Below, in pieces: positions 55,110 through 64,000 of a stretch of DNA of 64,000 nucleotides. Location of the stretch: NCBI GenBank assembly GCA_026545225.1, contig CM048845.1, forward strand, positions 79,722,533 through 79,786,532. The letters run 5' to 3'. The number at the start of each line of letters is the position of its first letter. Position 1 is the stretch's first letter. Under the pieces are notes generated by a model. It was not told the origin of the DNA, ran no database searches, and saw only the letters and a list, made by a program, of their open reading frames with translations. Source of the stretch: Cornus controversa. Taxonomy: Eukaryota; Streptophyta; Magnoliopsida; Cornales; Cornaceae. Both the position numbers and the translations under genes were made by a program.

Positions 55110-55569
55110 TGTTGTGGAAGACAATGAGTGTTTGTACTCCTATTTGTGTTAATTTTTACAATATTCCCTTGGAGCTTTTGATGGATGATGGACTCTGTAG
55201 CTAGCATATTGGAAAATCTATTATTCTTGATGGGCCAACTCGTTTAAAGACCCGTCCCGTCTTAACTCTTAATTATGCTAGAGTATGTGTTAAAATTGTT
55301 ACTCGCATAGATATGCCCAAATCATTCAAGTTGATCTAACTTATGGTGATCTTTGAAATTAAGTTTAAAGTTCCATGAAGACAAAAAAATGTGTAGATTG
55401 TCAAGTTTTTGGTCATGCTACATGTTATGATAAAGACCGGGAAAGTGCAAACCCAATCAAGAATCGACAAAATATTATGAAAACTTTCAATGCTCACAAA
55501 TTATGTGTTTTATATGAACAAGTTATAAATACAATAGTCTATGTTAAAAATAAAATGCCTTTCAGCTAA
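55110..55569 (+). pseudogene. LINE (L1-type) ORF1 remnant
   Basis: The plus strand reads GKSIILDGPTRLKTRPVLTL followed by NYARVCVKIVTRIDMPKSF, then after a stop and frame change KTKKCVDCQVFGHATCYDKD. This matches the DUF4283-like plus CCHC-type knuckle order of plant L1 ORF1 (usually ..NFARVCVEI.. and ..C..C..FGH....C). The flanks are not recognisable as ORF2. It is a short dead fragment. Confidence 0.68.
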
Positions 55570-57759
55570 CAAAGGGCCTCTAGTCCCATGTATAACCTCC
55601 ACCTTCAAAAAGAAAGGAGGTAGTTTGAGCATTACCCTAGTTAAAAGTATGTTTAAACGAAAGTGTGTGCGATTACTTATCCAACCTAACATGTTCTTAG
55701 AATTATTTCACCCTCTCTATCCATTAGCTGAACTAAAGTCGGGTTAAACCCAATGAGTTTAATACCAAATGTGACATGAATATATTAAAAATGTGAACTC
55801 TTTATTCTATAAGACTCAAGTGAAATTTATTATAAAATTCTGTAGAAAACTTTCGCCACCAAGTTTCAAATTCAGGCACAAGATCTGCACATAAACAATA
55901 CTTCTTCTAGAAGGTTTAAATAGAATAGAACATGGAAAAAGATAAGAGCACCAAATATTGGGCTTAATGACTAATATGTTATGGACAAGTCCACTTCAAA
56001 CAATTATGGAGCCACCTTATATTTCTCACTCAATTTTTTCAATTTTAATTTTGTATACATACATTATAACAATTATAAAGTTGCCCCATCAGAAAATATT
56101 CTTAGAGACTTAAATCTTTGGCCTTTTATTTATTTTTATTTTTATTTTTAAAAGAAAATAGAGGTACGCATATTCATGTTGAACTACTGCTGAATAGAAA
56201 GGGAGGGAATAACATTGATGATGGCCATCGACTAAAACATTACTATTGTTTTGGTCCTTCTCGCTACCGGCAAAACAAGCTATCGGATCGTCTTGGAGGT
56301 CCAATGACTACTGGATCAGTTTTCTTATTTATTCTCAAAGAGACCAATTATTGTGTCAATTATATGCTTTCACCAATAATCAATTTAATTAATTTTATTT
56401 TCATGAAACAGATATTGAGTAACTGTGTACCTATAATATTAACGTTAAAAGTTTTTATTAGTAAGGGTTTTTATTGTTTAAATTTATGAAACACATATTG
56501 GGTAAGCTTTTAACTATAATAAAATATTCTTTATCAATCACAAATTGTTATTTATTTTTATCAAGAAAAAGAAAACTTAAAAGTTTTTATTAGTGAGGGG
56601 GACTACTGAGTTTTTATTGGTTTAAAGGCTATTCAATTCAAATTAACTTACTATAATCTTCCTAAGGACTACTGAGTTTTTATTAGTTTAAAGGTTATTC
56701 AATTCAAATTAACTTACTATAATCTTCTTAATCGTATCAGAATTTATATGCCTTTGGTAAAGCATCGGATATAGAGTAAAAACTCAAGATAATTAACGTC
56801 AATGATAATGACAGAGGAAATTAGTTGGGCTAGAATGTATCCAAACAATGCTTAAGGTTGTGTGATGTTTCCTTCATCTTCTTGCTATTGTATTATTTAT
56901 ATGAGATAATTGGTGATGTGAGACCCTTTTTAGTTTTTGTTATGGCTTCTCAAAATAACATTAGTTGGACATATCCAGTTGGGTTTCGACTGTGCAAGTG
57001 TGCATGAAAAATGAAATTGATCATCTGTGAGCTCTAATTCAACTTAATATGGTAGGAAAAAGTTATATTTTTTATTCTTTTAATGAAGTACTTTTAGAGA
57101 TATATTCATGAATATGATATTTGTTGCGGAGATATTGTCATGCTCACGATTTTGATAATACGCTCGTCTACTTAGATTGGAAGCCTTCTTACTTATAAGT
57201 GTCATTAATTTATTTTCTCAAATAATGTGAGACAGATGTACAATATGATATTTACCTTTGAAACGCATAAATTTCTATTTTGAATCAATTTGTTGACTCA
57301 TTCAAAATATTAAATCAAGAGTGACAGAAAATTTTCACATAATTAAATTATATAGAAATGATGGACTTGTGAAAATTAGATAGAAAAACTATGGTTGGCA
57401 AAGGCTTATGTGATTTATTAGATCAAACTTTTTGTTGATGTGAATACTTTACTAAAGCTTCATGGTGGTTTCTCACTTGAGTAATCAATTGTTTAACCAC
57501 ATTATTCATGTCCATTTCATATGATCCATATCTCATCACTATACATGTGCGTCTCTCATTTTGCGCAATGGAATTTGGTGAGAAGTAGAAAAATTATATG
57601 TCAACTAACCTTGTGTTCGTGATGTTCATGCCAGCTCTAGCGATGAGGGTGTTATACTTTCTGTTTGGTAAGTCATTTGGAAACTGAAACTATGCGAAAG
57701 ATTTTTTTTTTTTTTTTTGTGACAGTGTTGTGATAAAAAATTGTCTTGTTTAGTGAATC
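55570..57759. other. Intergenic stretch; diverged repeats, no gene
   Basis: 55660-55850 is a diverged copy of 63600-63800 (CTTAGAATTATTTCACCCTC, AAGACTCAAGTGAAAT). A tandem duplication of about 70 bp (GAGTTTTTATTGGTTTAAAGG) lies at 56608-56733. 56755-57040 matches 42220-42600 (GGGCTAGAATGTATCCAAAC). Confidence 0.55.
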
Positions 57760-58510
57760 TGGGGATTGGTGAAAAATACTTCTGGTAGCATATGCAGTAG
57801 GACAAATGAAGCAATATGTCATATTCTTTTTTATTGTTTTGCTGTTGAAGTGGTATGGAAGCTTAGTCCGCTTACAGTTGAGTTTTGGGTGAAAGTATTT
57901 CATAGTTTCAAAGGTGGGATTTGTTGCAAAAATTATAGAAGGGATCCCATGATCATGATAAGCTTCCTTGCCTTGCTTGATTCATTTGTTGGCAGATTTG
58001 GTTCAATGGAGCTATATGGGATCCAGTGTTTATCATGGATAAAACTGTTTATTTTTTCAAAGATATTTCTAATCCTTATATTGCTACTAATTCAAGCCTA
58101 AAATGGTGTGTTCTAACTAAAGGGCGTCTGAAGTTGAATGTCGATGTTGCTTTTCATAGTATCTCAAACACTTGTGGCGGGGGTATTGTATTGAGGAATC
58201 ATAAGAGTTTTTCATTCGAGTTGTCTCCGTGTTTTTCTCATCTATTTCTAGTGTTGAGGTAAGAGAAGCTCTGGTGATTTGACAAGGCTTAAAACTACTT
58301 CTCAATTAGGGTTATTTAGCAACTGATATTGAAAGTGATTGCAAGAGTATCTATAACCTTAGTCCTTCAGATCCACTGAACTTTGACATTCTAGAAGAAA
58401 TTAAGCTACTTCTCTCTTCTAATGTGGGTTTACAATTGCACTGGACATCAAGACAATGTAATAGGACTGCACATGAAGTTAGTAATTGGGTTCTCCGTTG
58501 AAAAGTCACT
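57760..58510 (+). pseudogene. LINE-type zinc-knuckle and RNase H remnant
   Basis: Begins with a zf-RVT-like TNEAICHILFYCF (normally ..ETIxHLFFxC) and continues to an RNase H of the plant LINE/host RVT_3 type: LKWCVLTKGRLKLNVDVAF, GGGIVLRNHKS and, after stops, ATDIESDCKSIYNL and RQCNRTAHEVSNWVLR. At least two stops interrupt it. Convergent to the LINE on the other strand. Confidence 0.68.
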
Positions 58511-58799
58511 GATTTGTAATAGTAAAGTCATTTTTTTTTTTTTTTTTGTTAAAAGTAAGTTGTATAAATAAAAGAAAAGTGAGAATGTACATGAGCCTCA
58601 AAGAGTGAGGGGCCAAAGCCAAACAAGCCTCAGACTAAGCCTTAGGCATAAACAAAATGGATAACAGATTATCCATCAAACAAGGAGCTATGCAAAGCCA
58701 TAAGAAAAAAAAATTACATAGATGATTTTAACAAGAAAGAGTGATGGCCTCACACAAGAAACCAACTTCTAATTGGTTGCAGCTGTTAGGAGAAATTGA

Positions 58800-59261
58800 T
58801 CATGAGTAATCCAAAAGCCATCTATTGCCAGCTGCCAATGCATTGGCTTGAATCATAAGAGAGTCAAATTGCATTGGAAGTTGTATTTGTCTAAGTTCAT
58901 AGTCAACTGCAAGCTTAACTGATGCCAATCTGAAGCTAATATGCCTTTTGATGAGATTGAAAAGAGAAGATGATGAACAAGATCTACCCTTGAAAGCTCT
59001 GCCATTCCTCTCTTGCCAAATGCAATATAAGGTAGTTGTAAAAATAAGTTTAGCAAGAAGAGCAGAGGATGATCTGGCACTACCCCATTTGCTAGCATAC
59101 CAATACTGGAAATTAAGCCAATTTTCAGAAGGAGAATGGACCCCTCCATACAATGGCAGTAAATCGGCATTCATAGAAGATGTAACTAATGGTTTCAGAG
59201 GCAGAAAGACATAAAAGGCAGACATTGGGCCAATGAAGCTTAACAAAAGAGGGGTGATCAA
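58800..59261 (-). pseudogene. LINE ORF2 C-terminal tail (frame-shifted)
   Basis: 153 codons following the RT part in another frame: NWLNFQYWYASKW, then LIFTTTLYCIWQERNGRAFK, the typical WxxRNxRxF motif at the end of plant L1 ORF2. Overlaps the previous frame by about 137 bp, so a small indel separates them. Confidence 0.75.
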
Positions 59262-60513
59262 GAGTCCTTAGTCTACTCTTAAGAGCAAGCCAAGAAATAA
59301 AACTGAATTTGGGAACATGGTGTTTAAACCAAACAAGGTTAGACCAGAATGTCAATGGAGCTGGTGCATTCAGACAATTTAAGGTATGAGAAAATGAAAA
59401 GAGAGAGGTTGGCGAAGCAAGCCATACCACAGTGTCATCATCATCAGACGGGAGTGGAAGATCAAAAAGTTGGGAGGAAAACTGGTGGGTATGGAGAAAT
59501 GGGAAGGGCAGATCATCAGGGACCTCCCAATGTCCATTTAAGATGAGGCAAGAGGTGGTTCTGGATAGAAGAGAAGGGGTCAATTGGTTAGCTTCTTGCT
59601 CACTTATCTGATCAATTAAAGGCCCATTAGGTAGCCAATAGTCAAACCAAAGATGTGTAGAACTGCCATTACCCACTTTGTGCCGTATGAATGCTTTCGC
59701 CATGTCTCTAAGCCTTAAAAACTTTTTCCAAGCACCAGAACTTAACCGATTAGCTCTAACATTCCAAAAGGATTTTGTTTTAATCAAATACTTGTGCACC
59801 CAGGATGTCCAGAGTCTTTTATGCTTGAAGAAGAAGATGTTCCACAAATGCCGCAAGTTGGCAACCTTGTTTTCCATCTCCAAGTTAGGAATTCCAAGCC
59901 CTCCGAATTCAAAAGGCATACAAACAGCTCTCCAAGCCACTTTAGCACCCGTGCTCCTCATGTTGTTACCAGTCCAAAGATATTTTCTCAAAACCTGATC
60001 AACCTGAACCAAAACCTGTTTGGGGATAAGAAAGGATTGTGACCAGTAGAGATGGATGGCCATCAAGGTAGATTTGATAAGAGCAACTCTGCCAGCATAT
60101 GAGAGATGTTTGGCAGTCCAACATCCCACTCTAGAGGTAATTTTATCGACCATTGTCTTACAATCCCTTGCACATATAGTTGTGGAAGTGAGTGGAAGGC
60201 CTAGGTAAACAACTGGAAGGGTACCACTCTCAAAACCAAGAAGGTGCAAAATACTAGACCTCTCATCAGGCTGAACACCAAAAAAGAACGCAAGACTTTT
60301 GCTTGGATTAACACAAAGACCAGAGAACAAAGAAAACAGCTGCATTGCCTGTTGAAGAACATTGACAGAGGCAGCACTGCCGAAAGAGAACATGAAGACA
60401 TCATCCGCAAAAATGATGTGAGTGAGGGCAAGTTTGCTACACCGCCAATGAAATTTGAAAGAAGGAGAAGCAGCAACGACAACATTAATGTACTGAACAT
60501 TCCTCTTTGTCAT
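59125..60513 (-). pseudogene. LINE ORF2 fragment (RT C-terminus, zf-RVT)
   Basis: 462 codons: catalytic FADD in LTHIIFADDVFMFSFG near residue 35, then the thumb region with VYLGLPLTSTTI and WTAKHLSYAGRVALIKSTLM, FGGLGIPNLE, and the zf-RVT part with FSFISWLALKSRLRTLDHP and CLLCLSASETISYIFYEC. Endonuclease and the N-terminal RT are missing through 5' truncation. The frame breaks at 59125 and continues from 59261 in another frame. Confidence 0.82.
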
Positions 60514-60803
60514 CTTAATACATTCTCACTGTTGGGTTAAAAAAAAAAAAAACTAACCTTGTGTTTAATTAGTTGGCCACGTGATTGATATTAACAGTGA
60601 GATTAAGTTTGTCTTTGTTTAAACACTTTGTTCGTAGTCCATCTTATGCAAATATAATACTTTTGTATCTGCAACTCTTATTCTTTTCGTTTTGTTTGGC
60701 TAAACATTATCAGATAGACAGTTATGTTTGAGCTCATTGCATTGCTCTAGGCATATTCTCTTATTGCTAGTACACAGAGTATCAATTTTATTCGTAATTC
60801 TAA

Positions 60804-62539
60804 GGGTAAATTATACTGACGTCTTATGAAATTTGACCTAATTACAAGCAACATCAAACTAATATATTTTCTTACACAAACCTTCCTTGTGGTTTGCTCC
60901 GTTATTACACATACCTCCTTTCGTCCAAAATTTGGTCAATCAAGTCAGAAAAATTAGTTACAATGACCAAAGTATTCTTCAACGTTTAAAATGACTTTAT
61001 TAACCTTAAAATTCATGAAATCATAAAATAAATAAATGAAAACCTTTTTTTTCTCTCCACCACCACCGCCACCAATTCTCTCTCTCTCTCTCTTTCTCGT
61101 CCCCCTCTTTTCACCCCGACCACCACCACCACCACCACCACCAGCAGCAGCAGCAAAAAATCAAACAAGACACACGTTTCAAAATAAACCCTAAATAGCT
61201 TAAATTAATCGGTCCAATGTGATTATAACATTAAAATATTCAGTTTCCTTTTGTCACTACAGCCTTCCTAGAAATCAAACTGAAATCAAAACCCAAAAAT
61301 TTAAAATAAAATCTGAAGGTTATCGCTTTGTTATGCCAAAAATTGGACGGTGGCCAAGAAAGGGTTGGTGGTGGTTAGGACGATGATCTTGTTGGTGGCG
61401 GTGGTGGTTCCTTGTGTGTCAGAATTTGAGACTCAATTTATGTATGTATTTCAGTTTGGGTTTGTTTACTCATAGGTGGGGATGAGTGAGATTGGTTGTC
61501 GGCGAAGCTAATGTTGGAGATGCGGTCAGCAGCGGTGGCAATAGAGGAGGTGAAAGAGTGATGATAGTCCATTCAATCATTTCAACTTATAAACCCTTAG
61601 TTAACCTTTATTTTGAATATGAGATGTAAAACCTACAAAATATCTATCTATCGACAGTTTACTGCTTCAGAGAACGCCATGAGAAAACTGTACTGAGAAT
61701 GAGAAGATTTGGTTGCATTGTAAGTGGATTTAGGAAAGGGATTAGTGGTTGTTGGAATTACTGGCGACGAGGTGGAGAGTGGGGGAGGCAGTAGGCATAG
61801 GGTGTTGTACAATTTTGACGACGACGGCAAAATCTCGACAACGAAGCTAGCCAATGTGATAAAGGAGTTCAGATCGAAGACCAAGACGATTTCATCAACC
61901 TCCTCTTTTTCTTATGTGAACTTGGTGGGATTTTTTACATCCTGCTGCCAACCATTGCACCACCCCACCGTCGACCCCAACCCACCACCATCATGAACCA
62001 ACCAAACCCCCAACACCCTCCCCTTCTCTCCACCCTACAATGATATCATATTAGTACGCAAACAACACATAACTAACCGACCAAAATATCTCAATCTCTA
62101 TTCTCTCATCAAAGGCTATCGCTTTGTTTTGCTAAAAATTGGACGATGGCCAAGAAGGGGATGGCGGTGGTTAGGACGACGATCATGTTGGCGGCGGTGG
62201 TGGTTCCTTGTGCGGCGACGACAACGATGGGTGGAGAGAGATGATGGGGAGGCAGTGACAGTGGGTAGAGAGAGGATGAGGTGGAGGGCGGAGGGCTGTA
62301 GGTGAAGAGAGGGAAGATGAAAAAAAAGCATTTTTTATGTGGCTAAAATGGTAATTTCATATATCTATATATTTGATCATTTTTTACAATAAAATATAAG
62401 GGATAAAATGGTAAAATCACCTTATTTTTAAGGTCCGTTTTGTCAAATATGTTAAAGGGAAAGTTTGTATAAAAAAATACATTAGTTTGATTTGCTTGTA
62501 ATTATGTCAAACTTCAAGGGAGGTCAGTGTAATTTACTC
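60804..62539. mobile_element. Mutator-like element (Pack-MULE-like) of 1,736 bp
   Basis: Ends GGGTAAATTATACTGAC and, in reverse complement, GAGTAAATTACACTGAC, with TIR similarity over roughly 110 bp (AATTACAAGCAA, ATCAAACTAAT). Perfect 9-bp duplication TAATTCTAA at 60795-60803 and 62540-62548, as for Mutator. The interior is partly GC-richer and gene-like: CT and CCACCA/CAGCAG repeats at 61080-61160, and a 95-bp direct repeat (TATCGCTTTGTT...GTGGTGGTTCCTTGTG) at about 61319 and 62117. No transposase. Confidence 0.85.
61724..61996 (+). pseudogene. Captured gene fragment, possible EF-hand
   Basis: A 90-codon frame inside the Mutator-like element reads GITGDEVESGGGSRHRVLYN and then FDDDGKISTTKLANVIKEF. 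The latter resembles an EF-hand loop and exiting helix (D-x-D-G-x-I-S..EL..V), shortened by about two residues relative to the 12-residue loop (F.D.D.DGKIS). It could be a calmodulin-like gene fragment; the loop defect means it would not bind calcium normally. Moderate to low certainty. Confidence 0.42.
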
Positions 62540-62548
62540 TAATTCTAA

Positions 62549-64000
62549 TAAACCACGTATATAGAATCATCAATTTAATACCTTCAATAATACATTGCAT
62601 TAAATCATAGAATTTAAATAACACAAGTAATCTTAATAATAGAAAAAATAACTTCAATAATAAAAAAATTAAAAATAAAAATCAATGGTAAAATAATTAA
62701 GAACGGATAGTCTTTCTTCCTAGATGTCCAAAGACGTGAAGATTCTCCTAGTCTTGTCTTCAAAGTTACCAAAACACAATGTAAAATAGTGTATCATACA
62801 TCAAGAAAAAATAAAGAGAGTGTGATAGAATGCTATAAGAAAACACATTATATATATAATTAAAATTATAATAATTTAATATATTAATTTTTTATTAAAA
62901 TATTATTAACATAATCTACGTTCATTAATTTATTTAATTATTAGTATTTCTCTATTTTTATTGTGAATGTTTACAAGTTTTATCAATAAATTTTCGGGTA
63001 TTACAATCTTCTTAGAAGAGTCTCAATCCCAAAGACCAGTACAAAACACTTGCAATCAACTGAAATAATCACACCCATACAATAACTCAACTCAATTGTA
63101 CACCAAGAAGACAAATAACTGAAGTTATGACACTACAAAAATCAACATTTACTAACCCAACACGTCGCAAGAAACTAAATCCACTGTATAAATCAAAAAA
63201 TTGAACAAGGTAGAATTGATATTAATTTTCTAATAATATAATTAATATCATTAGTTTCCTCCAATATATCATTTCTTAAAATCGATTAATAATTTTTCAA
63301 AATAATACTGCATAATAGAGAGTAAATGTTTAAATGAAAGATACAAACATAATTTAGCGGTGACATTTACATTCCAAAATGTAAAAAAAACATATGAATT
63401 GTTGAACACTTCTATAAACAGAGTCAACTACAAATTAATGAACTAACAAAACTTATGATCCACAGTGAGTTTGATGTGAACAAATTATGCGTCATAGAAT
63501 AGTCATGCTGAGAGTAAAATGATTTTTAAAAGTGAAAACTAAACTAACGAGTAGATAAATTTACAGTCAGTAGAGAATTAAAAATAAATGCTTTCATCAC
63601 ACCACAGTATACTCTTAGAATTATTTCATCCTCTCTCTATTAATGAAAAGTAATAAGCAGAACTAAAGTTGGGTAAAGGCCAGTGAGTTTATACTTCACT
63701 TTTTTGGTAACTTATGACATTAATAAATTGAAAATGTGAACTCTTACTGTTGTAAGACTCAAGTGAAATCTATTATAAAATTCTAGAAAAAACTGAGATT
63801 TGTTGCAAAAATAGTATTTAACTACCGATAATTTAATATGCGAGCCCCATAGCTCAAAGGTGATCTAACAATAAAAAAAAAACCACCAACCATTGCTGGT
63901 CTCTCTTTTGCGAGGTTTAGAAACATAGCTAAAATTATTTACATGAAGTGGTTGCTCTCAAACTAAGTGTGTGTAAATAAATGCAGATACAATAGAATAT
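62549..64000. other. Intergenic stretch, diverged repeats, no gene
   Basis: AT-rich. 63410-63520 and 63600-63800 are diverged copies of 46200-46380 and 55660-55850 respectively. No frame above 60 codons. Confidence 0.55.

Larger units (their letters stand above)
58531..60540 (-). mobile_element. 5'-truncated L1-type LINE
   Basis: On the minus strand: RT C-terminal half, zf-RVT-type region, 3' UTR (58799-58549) and a poly(A) tail (T run at 58531-58547 on the plus strand). The left end is truncated within RT at about 60540. No clear duplication. The tail and reading frames give a confident orientation. Confidence 0.82.

Overview
This is nuclear DNA from a flowering plant, probably a eudicot, although the sequence does not settle the species. 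It is AT-rich and contains Ty1/copia, Ty3/gypsy (Tat lineage), L1-type LINEs with an RNase H tail, Mutator-like and Tourist-like TIR elements and a Helitron. I found no convincing host protein-coding gene and no intact tRNA or rRNA gene. Nearly everything that can be read is mobile DNA, much of it nested.

1-12.9 kb is a multi-level nest. The oldest layer is a copia pol gene, broken at 199/11008 and again near 11265. Into it went a minus-strand Sirevirus-like solo LTR (200-11007, target duplication AGTGT). That LTR was then hit by a gag-only copia derivative (306-8016, duplication GAATA) and by a Tourist-like MITE (10091-10750, duplication TAA). The 3' LTR of the gag-only element carries a further insertion of about 1 kb.

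12.9-19.2 kb holds short tandem duplications, a 1.2-kb Mutator-like element in a TA microsatellite (14155-15333), a duplicated half-kilobase block with a foldback MITE, and a 0.8-kb inverted-repeat element.

19.2-32.3 kb is the best part of the window: a nearly pristine 12,757-bp Tat-lineage gypsy element on the minus strand, inserted in a Tourist-like MITE with duplication TTATT. Its two 1,197-bp LTRs differ by one base that I can find. Gag-protease and pol lie in one frame separated by a single UGA followed by CGG. On the opposite strand, with its own TATA box, lies a three-exon gene of about 1,110 codons with a plant-mobile-domain-like N-terminal part and a coiled-coil C-terminus. The LTR U3 contains nine small hairpins that keep one loop sequence while their stems change on both sides.

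32.3-64 kb is AT-rich with no real gene. It holds old diverged segmental repeats, two opposed copies of a TIR element carrying a CCACCG-type proline-codon array, nested Mutator-like elements, a Helitron with complete termini (46423-47880), a decayed gypsy element with an 80-bp minisatellite and a remnant of its own antisense gene (49118-53168), LINE remnants on both strands, and a Mutator-like element with a 9-bp target duplication carrying a possible EF-hand gene fragment (60804-62539).
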